This document shows, in pieces, positions 34,383 through 42,628 of a stretch of DNA of 64,000 bases. A program made the position numbers and the translations under genes. This DNA is from CAYLLT01 sp964384465. Its GTDB lineage: Bacteria > Planctomycetota > Phycisphaerae > UBA1845 > PWPN01. Position 1 is the first letter of the stretch, and each line of letters starts with the position of its first letter. The notes under the pieces are model-generated. The model did not search any database and was not told the DNA's origin. It saw only the letters and a program-made list of their open reading frames with translations. The stretch lies in contig CAYLLT010000004.1 in the NCBI GenBank assembly GCA_964384465.1, positions 43,876 to 107,875 on the forward strand, read 5' to 3'.

Positions 34383-35443
34383 GGCGATGCATCACATACA
34401 CCGTGGCGGTCGCGACCGTTCTGGTTGGCGTTATGGTCAGCGGCGTCACCAACGTGGACTCCACCTTCAAATACGGCTGGGGTGAGAACATCGGCTGGAC
34501 CAACTGGCGCGACGCCAACGGCGGGGCCGACGGCGTGCACCATCACGGCTCTTTCCTGTCCGGGTACATCTGGGGCGAAAACGTCGGTTTCATCAACCTC
34601 GGTGACGGCACGCCCGGCGGCGGCAACGCCTACGCGAATGTCAATGGCGCCGACTTCGGCGTGAACGTGCTGGGCGGCGGAAATCTGTCCGGCCTCGGAT
34701 GGGGCGAGAACATCGGCTGGATCAACTTCGATACCGCCGCCGCCCTCGGGCCGTTCACTCAGCAGGCCCGGTTCGATGCGGCTGCGAATCGCTTCCGCGG
34801 CTACGCCTGGGGCGAAAACGTCGGCTGGATCAACCTCGATGACGCCACGAATTACGTGGGCGTCTTGCCGGCTCAGATCATGCAGTGGCGCAGCGTACGC
34901 ACCCACGGCGGCGGGGGCGGGGTCGAACGCTTCATCGTGCTGAACGCCACCGCCACCGGCAACGGCAGCGGCGGGCCGACCGTCGAGACGCGCAATGGCG
35001 GTATTCAGAAGATCGAGCTGGACTTCAACCAGTGGGTGATGCTGACCGGCACGCCCGCGGCCGGCATCAACGTCACCGACGGCACCAACACCTACGGACC
35101 CTCTTCGGTCACGCAGGTGGACAACGACACCATCGCCATCAATTTCAATCCGGGCGTGCTGGGCGACCAGCAGTGTTACACGATCACGATCAGTTCGGGC
35201 ACGGTGATGGAGCCGATCGGCGGCGACCTCAACTGCAAGATCCGCGCGCTGGAGGGGGATACCACCATGAACGGCCAGGTGAATGACGGCGACGTGCTTT
35301 ATACCAAGACCAGGGTCACGCAATCGTCCGCCGACCATCCGCAGCACGACGTCAACCTGAGCGGCGGTAACATCGGCGTTGACGACATGCAGGCGATCAA
35401 GCCGCTGATCACCAATCCGGCGCGCCAGGCGCTCTGTCCGTGA
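34379..35443 (+). CDS. Exported WGEN-repeat protein with dockerin-like C-terminus
   Basis: 354 residues starting with a signal peptide. Four repeats with the core W-G-E-N-[IV]-G-[WF]-[IT]-N are spaced by about 36-50 residues up to residue 155 (GWGENIGWTNW, WGENVGFINL, GWGENIGWINF, WGENVGWINL). The C-terminal GDTTMNGQVNDGDVLYTK and HDVNLSGGNIGVDDMQAI are two dockerin/EF-hand-like calcium loops. Dockerins attach proteins to a scaffold, although planctomycete dockerin-like ends need not do so. The ATG overlaps the truncated paralogue before it. Confidence 0.78.
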   Translation: MRRCITYTVAVATVLVGVMVSGVTNVDSTFKYGWGENIGWTNWRDANGGADGVHHHGSFLSGYIWGENVGFINLGDGTPGGGNAYANVNGADFGVNVLGGGNLSGLGWGENIGWINFDTAAALGPFTQQARFDAAANRFRGYAWGENVGWINLDDATNYVGVLPAQIMQWRSVRTHGGGGGVERFIVLNATATGNGSGGPTVETRNGGIQKIELDFNQWVMLTGTPAAGINVTDGTNTYGPSSVTQVDNDTIAINFNPGVLGDQQCYTITISSGTVMEPIGGDLNCKIRALEGDTTMNGQVNDGDVLYTKTRVTQSSADHPQHDVNLSGGNIGVDDMQAIKPLITNPARQALCP

Positions 35444-35646
35444 ATACCTTTGGCCCCCGGCATGCTAGGGGCTATCTACGAGCGCCATCGCGTTATAAAC
35501 AAACCGCACTATTCAACTTGCACTCGTCTCCGGCACGATCTACAATTAGACTCAAAATGTTCAGCAGGATTCAAACCCTTTGCTGACATATGCTTATACA
35601 GGCAGCGGGCAACTGGGGTGTCCCGATCATGGAACGGGAGGCTGCC

Positions 35647-37332
35647 ATGGGCAAATGGAAACGATACCGCGGGTGGCTTGTTGTTGGCGCGATCGCCGCG
35701 CTGATGGCCTCGATGGGGGCGGGTGAGCCGGCATCCACGCAGCCGGCCGCGCCGTCCGTTGTGCTTAACGCTTCGGCATTCGACCGCGCGGTCATCATTC
35801 CCATCCGCGACGAGATCACCGAAATCACCAAAGACAGCATCGATCGCAGGTTCAAGAAGATCCGTGCGGACGGCGTCAAGCTGGTCATCCTCGAGTTGAA
35901 CACGCCCGGCGGGTCGGTGATGGCGACGCTGGAGATCTGCGACGCCATCAAGAAGTTCCGCGATGACGGAAACTCCGTCTACGCGTGGGTCAACAACAAG
36001 GCCTATAGCGCCGGCACCATCATCGCCCTGGCCACCGACGGCATCCTGATGACCAACAACGCGACCATCGGCGACTGCCAGCCGATTCTGATCACCGGCA
36101 CGGGGGCTGACGCCGTCCCGGAGGGCATCCAGGCCAAGCTGACCAGCCCGCTGGAGGCCGAGCTGCGCGACTCCGCACGGCGCAACGGTTATAACCTGGA
36201 TCTGGTCCTCTCGCTGGTCTGGCCCGAAATGCAGATCTTCTGGGTGGTCAACACGGAGACGGACGAGAAACGCTTCGTGGACACGCACGAGCGCGATCGG
36301 CTGTTCCAACTGCCCGCGGCCGCCGAAGATCGTGGCGGCGGGACCGATGGCAAGGATGAGCACAAGGAGCGTCATCGCCGGCCTGAGCCGGTGCCGGATT
36401 CCGAGAGCAAGTCAGCCTGGCGCTACGTGAAGAAGGCGCCCGGTATCGGAGAGGTCCGCCAGCCCATCGACCGGGCCGACCAGCAGCTTCTGACCATGCG
36501 CACGGTTGAGGCGGTCGCCTATGGTTTTTGCGTGGCCACCGCCGGAAACGACGACGAGCTGCGCAGCTTCCTCCATGTCACCGGCGCCATCCGGCGAATG
36601 GAAAACACCTGGATGGAGTCGTTCGTCGAATGGCTGGCATCGCCGCTGGTGCGGGGCGTGCTCTTCCTGTTGATGCTGCTGGGCGCTTACGCGGAGTTTC
36701 AGCACCCCGGCTTCGGCCTGCCGGGCGGCGTGGCTCTCGTTGCATTGATCCTGTTCCTCGGCGCGCCGTACATGGCCGGCTTCACGGTCACGTGGGAGAT
36801 CGTGGCCATACTGCTGGGGATCGCGCTGCTGGCCGTCGAGGTCTTCGTCATTCCCGGCTTCGGTGTGGCGGGAATCGCCGGCATCGTGCTGCTGGTGATC
36901 GGGCTGCTGTCCTCGTTTATTCCGACTGAACCCCGACCACAGCCGGAATTCGAACACTGGCCGCAGTGGCCGACGCTGCCGCTGTCGTTCGATTATCTCA
37001 AGCACGGCCTGTGGGCTTTGGCGGGCGGAATGACCGGCTCACTCATCGGCATGGCCGTGCTGGCCCGCTTCCTGCCGCGGGTGCCGATCGCCGGGCGGTT
37101 GATCGCGCCGAATCCGACCCGCGAGCAGATCACGGTGGATGATCCGTACGACGGCGCCGCCCAGGTCGGCGACATCGGCAAGAGCGAAGGCCCGCTCCGG
37201 CCCGCCGGCAAGGCCCGCTTCGGAGCGACGCTGGTTGACGTGGTCAGCGAAGGGGAGTACATCGACGGCGCCACCCGCGTGGAAGTCATCGAGCGACACG
37301 GCTCGCGCGTGGTGGTCCGCCGCGTGGATTGA
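35647..37332 (+). CDS. nfeD: NfeD-type membrane-bound serine protease (ClpP-like plus NfeD domain)
   Basis: The ATG at 35647 has GGGAGG 5-6 bases upstream; earlier ATGs do not. The 561 residues start with a signal, then a ClpP-class domain with ELNTPGGSVMATLEICDAIK, AYSAGTIIALATDGILM (catalytic Ser in YSAG) and an AKLTSPLEAEL region that may hold the general-base Lys. After this come five membrane helices and a C-terminal OB fold (about 480-560) typical of NfeD. It partners with FloA-type SPFH proteins, which matches the gene two positions downstream. Such proteases degrade membrane-associated proteins. Confidence 0.88.
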   Translation: MGKWKRYRGWLVVGAIAALMASMGAGEPASTQPAAPSVVLNASAFDRAVIIPIRDEITEITKDSIDRRFKKIRADGVKLVILELNTPGGSVMATLEICDAIKKFRDDGNSVYAWVNNKAYSAGTIIALATDGILMTNNATIGDCQPILITGTGADAVPEGIQAKLTSPLEAELRDSARRNGYNLDLVLSLVWPEMQIFWVVNTETDEKRFVDTHERDRLFQLPAAAEDRGGGTDGKDEHKERHRRPEPVPDSESKSAWRYVKKAPGIGEVRQPIDRADQQLLTMRTVEAVAYGFCVATAGNDDELRSFLHVTGAIRRMENTWMESFVEWLASPLVRGVLFLLMLLGAYAEFQHPGFGLPGGVALVALILFLGAPYMAGFTVTWEIVAILLGIALLAVEVFVIPGFGVAGIAGIVLLVIGLLSSFIPTEPRPQPEFEHWPQWPTLPLSFDYLKHGLWALAGGMTGSLIGMAVLARFLPRVPIAGRLIAPNPTREQITVDDPYDGAAQVGDIGKSEGPLRPAGKARFGATLVDVVSEGEYIDGATRVEVIERHGSRVVVRRVD

Positions 37333-37355
37333 GTGAGCTGTCAGCGGTCAGCCGT

Positions 37356-37397
37356 CAGCTTTCAGCCAAACCGGTTGATGGCTCTGGCTGAAAGCTG
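37356..37397. repeat. 13-bp perfect inverted repeat between NfeD genes
   Basis: CAGCTTTCAGCCA (37356-37368) is inverted at 37385-37397 with a 16-base loop, in the 92-bp gap. Surrounding CAGC/AGCTGA motifs are repeated several times. It could stabilise the transcript. Confidence 0.65.
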
Positions 37398-37424
37398 AGA
37401 GCTGAAAACTGAGAACTCTTTGCT

Positions 37425-37925
37425 ATGGACGGATTCGGGATCGGCATTTTGTACGCGGTCGGAGTGGCGCTGCTGCTGGCGGACTTTTTTCTGCCTTCGC
37501 ACGGCCTCCTGACGGTGTGCTCGTTCGGCGTGCTGGCCTACGCGCTGTACGCCACGTTCCAAGTCAGCGAGCCGGCCGGGCTGATCGCGCTCATCGCGCT
37601 GGCGGTGGGTATCCCGTCGATCCTTTACGCGGCAGTGAAGACCTGGCATCGCACGCCCATCGGCCGGCGCATCTCGCCGCCAAACCCGGTGCTGACGGAC
37701 AGCGACCGCATGCCCGTCGAGGAGCTGAAGCAGATGATCGGCACGATCGGGCGTACACTGACACCGCTTCGGCCGGTGGGCACCTGTCTATTTGACGGCC
37801 GGCGGCTCGAATGCACGTCCGAACACGGCATGCTGACAGCGAACGTTGAAGTGGAATGTATCCGGCTCGCCGATCGCACGCTGGTGGTGCGGCCCGCGAC
37901 GCGCAGCGAAGCTCAAGCGGTTTGA
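37425..37925 (+). CDS. Short NfeD-like membrane protein
   Basis: 166 residues with two or three N-terminal membrane helices (GIGILYAVGVALLLADFF and VCSFGVLAYALYATF) and a C-terminal OB-like domain (MIGTIGRTLTPLRPVGTCLFDGRRLECTSEHG), the NfeD signature. It lacks the ClpP domain, as in the short NfeD1a class. The position between the protease form and FloA is the standard arrangement. The stop is 14 bp before the floA ATG. Confidence 0.88.
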   Translation: MDGFGIGILYAVGVALLLADFFLPSHGLLTVCSFGVLAYALYATFQVSEPAGLIALIALAVGIPSILYAAVKTWHRTPIGRRISPPNPVLTDSDRMPVEELKQMIGTIGRTLTPLRPVGTCLFDGRRLECTSEHGMLTANVEVECIRLADRTLVVRPATRSEAQAV

Positions 37926-37939
37926 AAGAAAGGACCGTC

Positions 37940-38974
37940 ATGCTAACCGACATTCTCGCACAAGAATCGAAGACGCCATGGGAGTTTATTATCCCCATCG
38001 TTCTGCTGGTCGTGGGCCTGATTGTGATCGCCATCGTCTGGCAGTTCTTCGGCCTGTGGCTTCAGGCGTTCATGAGCAAGGCCGACGTGTCGCTCTTCGA
38101 CCTGATCGGCATGCGGCTGCGAAAGGTAGACTCGCGCAGCATCGTGTTGAGCAAGATCCGCGCGGTGAAGGCCGGCATGAGCATCACCACGAACGATCTC
38201 GAAACGCACTACCTGGCGGGCGGGCGCGTGCAGAACGTGATCACCGCGCTCATCGCCGCCGACCGCGCCCGCATCAACCTCGGCTACAAGACCGCCTGCG
38301 CGATCGACCTGGCCGGACGTGACGTGCTCGACGCCGTTCATACGTCCGTCAACCCCAAGGTCATCGACTGCCCCAACCCCGCCAGCGGCAGGACCAGTAT
38401 CGAAGCCGTCGCCAAGGACGGAATCCAGTTACGCGCCAAGGCGCGGGTCACGGTGCGGACGAACATCGAGCGCCTGGTCGGCGGTGCCACCGAAGAGACC
38501 ATCATCGCCCGCGTCGGCGAGGGCATCGTCACCAGCATCGGTTCCGCCGAGCACTACAAAGCGGTGCTCGAAAACCCGGATACCATCTCCAAGCGCGTAC
38601 TGGCGAAGGGCCTCGATTCCGGCACCGCGTTCGAGATCCTCTCGATCGATATCGCGGACGTGGATGTCGGCGAAAATATCGGCGCCAAGCTCCAGGCCGA
38701 CCAGGCCGAGGCCGACAAGCGCCGCTTCCAGGCCGAAGCCGAGAAGCGGGCGGCCATGGCCCGCGCCCGCGAAGCCGAGATGAGCGCCCTCGTGCAGGAG
38801 AATCGAGCCAAGGTCGTCGAAGCGGAAGCCGCCATTCCGATAGCCATGGCCGAAGCGTTCCGCAGCGGCAATCTCGGCGTGATGGACTACTACAAGTTCC
38901 GCAACATTCAGGCCGATACCGCGATGCGCAGCGCCATCAGCGGACAGAATCCAGGGGACAGTCGATCGCAATAG
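37940..38974 (+). CDS. floA: Flotillin-like protein FloA (SPFH family)
   Basis: 344 residues: one N-terminal membrane anchor (about 18-40), an SPFH domain with SKADVSLFDLIGMRLRKVDSR and FEILSIDIADVDVGENIGAKLQADQAEADKRRFQAEAEKR, and an Ala/Glu-rich coiled coil (about 240-310). The end, GNLGVMDYYKFRNIQADTAMR, is the FloA signature. It organises membrane microdomains. It is part of the nfeD operon. Length is normal for FloA. Confidence 0.95.
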   Translation: MLTDILAQESKTPWEFIIPIVLLVVGLIVIAIVWQFFGLWLQAFMSKADVSLFDLIGMRLRKVDSRSIVLSKIRAVKAGMSITTNDLETHYLAGGRVQNVITALIAADRARINLGYKTACAIDLAGRDVLDAVHTSVNPKVIDCPNPASGRTSIEAVAKDGIQLRAKARVTVRTNIERLVGGATEETIIARVGEGIVTSIGSAEHYKAVLENPDTISKRVLAKGLDSGTAFEILSIDIADVDVGENIGAKLQADQAEADKRRFQAEAEKRAAMARAREAEMSALVQENRAKVVEAEAAIPIAMAEAFRSGNLGVMDYYKFRNIQADTAMRSAISGQNPGDSRSQ

Positions 38975-38980
38975 GCGGGT

Positions 38981-39724
38981 TTGCTCGTGCTCCACGATCC
39001 GAACACATGCACCTTCCTGGCGGACAGGGATGGCGGCGAGTTGGTCTATATCATCGCCGTGCTGATCCTGGCGGCCGGCGGCGCGATATTCGATAAAATC
39101 AAGCGCGCGTTCGCAGAGGCGCAGGACAAGAGCAAGACGCGCTCGTTTCCGACCTCACCATCGAATGAGGCGGACCGGGACCAGGAATTAGAGGAGCTGG
39201 ATCTCCCGCGGCGCAGCGTCTCGATACCGCTGCCGCGTCCGAAGATCCCGCCGCTCGGGCAGGATCAACCCGCACGACCGCCGATCGTGCCGCCCGTCCG
39301 CCCCCCTCGGCCGCGGCCTCCGGTACGGCCGGGGACAGAAGCCAGGGGACAGGGTGCAGGGCAGACAGGAGAGCGCGCCACCCGTACGGGTCAGGGGGCG
39401 CAGATCGGCCGCAGACCCTCACCCGTGAGCCGCGAGCCGGAAGTGGGAACGGCCCAACCGCAGGTCTCGCCGCGGAAGCCTCGGGAGTCGCTGGCGCCCG
39501 CACAGAGTGCCGTTGAAGATGGCGTCCGCGTTGTGCAAACGGTCATCGAGGTAAACCAGAAGGCGCGGGAGGTTGAGACGGTTAAAAAGCTGGCCCCGCA
39601 AGCGCCCCAGAGCGGGCTGTCGGCATCTTTTCGGCGGTTGGACAGCGAGGCGCTTCGCCGGGCGATCATTTTGAATGAAATCCTGGGCCCGCCTGTGGCG
39701 CTACGGGACCAGGACTCACGCTGA
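38981..39724 (+). CDS. Uncharacterised Pro/Arg-rich membrane-anchored protein
   Basis: The 247-residue frame opens at TTG 38981 (GTG 38987 is possible) 6 bp after floA. One membrane helix lies near residues 20-37 (LVYIIAVLILAAGGAIF). The middle (75-165) is low-complexity and rich in Pro and Arg (RPPIVPPVRPPRPRPPVRPG), and a conserved-looking end follows (SFRRLDSEALRRAIILNEILGPP). Similar proteins follow floA in other Planctomycetota, but no function is known to me. Confidence 0.65.
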   Translation: MLVLHDPNTCTFLADRDGGELVYIIAVLILAAGGAIFDKIKRAFAEAQDKSKTRSFPTSPSNEADRDQELEELDLPRRSVSIPLPRPKIPPLGQDQPARPPIVPPVRPPRPRPPVRPGTEARGQGAGQTGERATRTGQGAQIGRRPSPVSREPEVGTAQPQVSPRKPRESLAPAQSAVEDGVRVVQTVIEVNQKAREVETVKKLAPQAPQSGLSASFRRLDSEALRRAIILNEILGPPVALRDQDSR

Positions 39725-39743
39725 AAGATCAGAAAACACAAAA

Positions 39744-39765
39744 CCCGCGGGTCGCGGCCCGTGGG
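39744..39765 (+). terminator. Possible terminator of the nfeD-floA operon
   Basis: CCCGCGGG and CCCGTGGG pair with one G-T wobble and a 6-base loop, 20 bp after the gene stop, followed by CTTAT, not a clear T-run. The assignment is weak. Confidence 0.4.
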
Positions 39766-39805
39766 CTTATACCGATTTCGTTTTGAATCCGCGCGTGGGG
39801 TCTGA

Positions 39806-39870
39806 TCCGAGCCGCGACCGTAAGGGAGCGGTATTCAATGAGTTCCGCTCCCTCACGGTCGCGGCTCGGA
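39806..39870. repeat. REP-like inverted repeat downstream of nfeD-floA operon
   Basis: Arms TCCGAGCCGCGACCGTAAGG..., 26 bases, are inverted with one mismatch around ATTCAATG. Arm starts match the repeat at 21676-21742. It lies between two convergent genes. Confidence 0.85.
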
Positions 39871-39916
39871 AGCCAGAGACGCTCAGAGTCAAAGTGTAAT
39901 CGGTATTATTTCTGAA

Positions 39917-41455
39917 TCACGCCCCGTTCCCCTCATCGACGACCACGCGGTTGCGGCCGCCGTGTTTCGCGTCGTAGAGGCAGCGATCGGCCCGCTCGAC
40001 CAGCTCGCGCGGCTGAACACCGCCGTTGCTGGGCTGCACGTGGGCGACGCCGATGCTGGCGGTGATGGAAATGTTCTGTTGCCCGTGCGGGATGCGGAGC
40101 TGCTGAATCCGCGTGCGGATCTCCTCGGCCAGGTCGCGCAACTGGCTCACCGTCGCGTTGACCACGACTAACGCGAATTCCTCGCCTCCGTAGCGGGCCG
40201 GAAATTTCGTTTCGTCGGCGATCTTGTTGATACACTCGCCCACTTGCCGCAGGGCTTCATCACCGGTCTGATGTCCGAACGTGTCGTTCAATTTCTTGAA
40301 GCGATCCAGGTCGAGCATCAGCAGCCCAAGGGTATGCGCGCAGCGATCCGCGCGCTCGCACTCATCCGCGAGCCGCTGATCGAACGCGGCGCGGTTCCCG
40401 ACGCCGGTCAATGCGTCGGTCATCGCCTGCTGGGCCAGCTTGTTCTTCTCGTCGTTGAGTTCTTCGATCTTCTGGTTGTTGAGCTGCTCGCGCTGGGCGA
40501 TCTGGGCCCGTTCCAGTTCCGCGGCCATGGTCAGCCGGACGAGTTGAACGCTGGCCTCGCCCTGGATGGCCTGATAGGAGATGGTCGGACCGATGTTGAG
40601 CGCGAACATCGTCGCCGTTTCCTTGACGTGGCTGTCCAGTGCTTCCAGTACTTCGTCGAGCACTGCCTCCTCGATGCCCAATCCGTCCATGATCTGCTTC
40701 TTGCAGTCCCCCAGGTGGCCGGCGTGCACCTCGGCGCAGAACAGATCGGCGATGGTCGCCGCGGATCGAAGAATCCGGATTGACGCGGCCTCCGCTTCGT
40801 TCGCCGAGGCGAAGTCCCCGACGGCTGCATGGTGGGACTGGATGGCATTACAGATCGTTTCCGGCAGGCCCCAGTGGTTCAGCAACTCACGGCCCATCGC
40901 TTCGTGGGTGACGCCGAGAAGCGACAACTCCACGGCCTGGAGCGGCTCTTCATCCGCGTCATATTTTTCCAGGACCGGCCCGTAAAGCTCTTTCGCACAA
41001 TGCGAGGCGGCCAGAATTCCCAGGTCGCACAGCAGCCCGGTCACAAAAGCCTCGTCGGCCATGCGGCGGGAGACCCGCTCGGCCAGCAGCCGGCCGGCCA
41101 CCGCCGTGGTGAGCGAACGCCGCCAGTACATGGCGAAATCAAAACCGCCCGTGCGATACCCGCGCATGGTGTCCACCAGCGAAAAGCTCAGCACGATGAC
41201 CTTCACCGTGCGCAGGCCGAGCACCACCATCGCCTGCGGCAGGGATGAAATCTTCCGTGACATGCCGAACAGTGACGAGTTGACGGTTTTCAGCAGCCGC
41301 GCGGTCAGGGCGGGGTCCTGCTGAATCACGCGGGCGATCTCCGCGATGGAGACGTCCTCCGACTGCGTCATCTTCAGGACCTGTAGCGCCACCGCCGGCA
41401 GCGAGGGCAGATTATCGGCGGCACGAATTTTGTCGAGAATGGCACACGTCTTCAA
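39917..41455 (-). CDS. HDOD domain plus GGDEF diguanylate cyclase
   Basis: The 512-residue protein has an HDOD domain (about 5-210; NLPSLPAVALQVLKMTQSED and QDPALTARLLKTVNSSLFG), a helical linker (about 300-340), and a GGDEF domain with RYGGEEF and LMLDLDRFKKLNDTFGHQTGDEAL. The GGEEF motif is an active form, so it should make c-di-GMP. The inhibitory I-site (R-X-X-D before the motif) is not kept: the residues before RYGGEEF are DETKFPA. Product inhibition may therefore be lost. Its start overlaps the preceding gene by 4 bp. Confidence 0.9.
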   Translation of the reverse strand: MKTCAILDKIRAADNLPSLPAVALQVLKMTQSEDVSIAEIARVIQQDPALTARLLKTVNSSLFGMSRKISSLPQAMVVLGLRTVKVIVLSFSLVDTMRGYRTGGFDFAMYWRRSLTTAVAGRLLAERVSRRMADEAFVTGLLCDLGILAASHCAKELYGPVLEKYDADEEPLQAVELSLLGVTHEAMGRELLNHWGLPETICNAIQSHHAAVGDFASANEAEAASIRILRSAATIADLFCAEVHAGHLGDCKKQIMDGLGIEEAVLDEVLEALDSHVKETATMFALNIGPTISYQAIQGEASVQLVRLTMAAELERAQIAQREQLNNQKIEELNDEKNKLAQQAMTDALTGVGNRAAFDQRLADECERADRCAHTLGLLMLDLDRFKKLNDTFGHQTGDEALRQVGECINKIADETKFPARYGGEEFALVVVNATVSQLRDLAEEIRTRIQQLRIPHGQQNISITASIGVAHVQPSNGGVQPRELVERADRCLYDAKHGGRNRVVVDEGNGA

Positions 41456-41883
41456 CTCGGTTGCTCCACTTCAAGTGCCCGGACGAGTGGGTCCATCACT
41501 GAGAAATACTGCTTCAACTCCTCCATCATCTGTGCGCGGGTGAGCTTGCCTTCGAGCATCAGGGTCCCGCCGATCTCCACCGCATCTTCGACGGCCTGGA
41601 TGTGCAGCAGGCATCTGGCGTCCGCCGGCGACAGATAGCCGGCCTGAACGGCGGCTTCACCAAACTTCGGCCCGTCGGCCGTGGCGAGAACATCTTCGAT
41701 CTGGTAGGGGGTCATCAGCCCGAAGCGAAGGGCCAATTGGCCGATAACCTCGCAGAAGCTTTTTGTGGCGGTCGCGATCATCCCCGCTGCGTGAGCGTCG
41801 ATAACTCCCCGACCGGCCAGAAAATAAGCGAATTCGCCCCGCAACCAGGTTTCCCTCGGTTGATTTTGCACTGGGGGCCGCAA
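41452..41883 (-). CDS. Small helical protein with MshEN-like repeats
   Basis: 143 residues, starting MRPPVQNQPRETWLRGEF. Two similar motifs (LRFGLMTPYQIEDVLATAD and EAAVQAGYLSPADARCLLHI) resemble the MshEN / GspE N-terminal helical repeat, where one domain can bind c-di-GMP. That is notable beside a diguanylate cyclase, but the family match is not secure. The stop overlaps the HDOD-GGDEF start (ATGA), so they are coupled. Confidence 0.55.
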   Translation of the reverse strand: MRPPVQNQPRETWLRGEFAYFLAGRGVIDAHAAGMIATATKSFCEVIGQLALRFGLMTPYQIEDVLATADGPKFGEAAVQAGYLSPADARCLLHIQAVEDAVEIGGTLMLEGKLTRAQMMEELKQYFSVMDPLVRALEVEQPS

Positions 41884-42178
41884 CGAATGACCCGCCGATG
41901 CTCTTCAAAATCGGATATCAGCACGCCCGGCTTCATGAGCCCGCCGGATAATTCTGGCATTTTCAGTGTTGTTTTTATATTTCAACCGTTCTGTGGACGG
42001 CGGCCACACTGAGCCGGGACACCTGATAATCCGCCCGTTTGATGAATCCGCGTTGTTACCATTCTCCATCCGCCGCATTGGACGCCGGGCGTGTCGGCGG
42101 AGACAATCCGGGCAGACTTTAGGTCGGAACAGGCGCTCGTAAACTGGCGTAACCAATTCTTGAGATGGGAGACCCGCC
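41884..42178. other. Divergent intergenic region, no gene
   Basis: 295 bases between the minus-strand MshEN-like gene and the plus-strand response regulator. I see no stem-loop or clear promoter hexamers; a low-GC run (TGTTTTTATATTTC, about 41969-41982) may carry part of a promoter. Confidence 0.4.
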
Positions 42179-42628
42179 GTGGCCGCCGAAGATGAGAAAC
42201 CGCTGCCCCCCTCACGGGTGCTGGTGGTGGACGACAACGCCCAGAACCTCGAACTCCTCACCGCCTACATGGAGGAGGTGCCGAACGTCACCACCTTCGG
42301 CGCGTCCAACGGCATCGAGGCCCTGGCCAAGGTGAACGAGCACCAGCCCGACCTCATCCTGCTGGACATCATGATGCCCAAAATGTCCGGATTCGAGCTG
42401 TGCCGCCAGCTCAAGAGCGACCCCGAGACCCGCGACATTCAGATCGTCATGGTCACCGCGCTCAACGAGGTCGGCGACCACGAGCGGGCGGTGGATTGCG
42501 GCACCGACGAGTTCCTGACCAAACCGGTGAACCGCATCGAGCTGACCACCCGCGTCAAGAGCCTGCTGCGGCTGCGACACCTCAAACGCGAACGCGATAA
42601 AAGGAGTGGCTCCGAGCCAACATCATGA
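42179..42628 (+). CDS. Response regulator receiver protein
   Basis: A GTG start (42179) follows GGGAGA. The 149 residues hold one receiver domain: VLVVDDN (acidic pocket), LILLDIMMPKMSG (phospho-acceptor Asp), VMVTALNE (Thr) and LTKPVNR (Lys). No output domain is present, so it may act by binding a partner. The stop overlaps the next start (ATGA), so it is coupled to an M16 peptidase, which is an unusual pairing. Confidence 0.92.
   Translation: MAAEDEKPLPPSRVLVVDDNAQNLELLTAYMEEVPNVTTFGASNGIEALAKVNEHQPDLILLDIMMPKMSGFELCRQLKSDPETRDIQIVMVTALNEVGDHERAVDCGTDEFLTKPVNRIELTTRVKSLLRLRHLKRERDKRSGSEPTS

Noticed and set aside
35450..35704. 84-codon frame upstream of nfeD
   Set aside because: No ribosome site or family pattern, overlaps the well-supported nfeD start; the 203-bp gap is best read as its upstream region.
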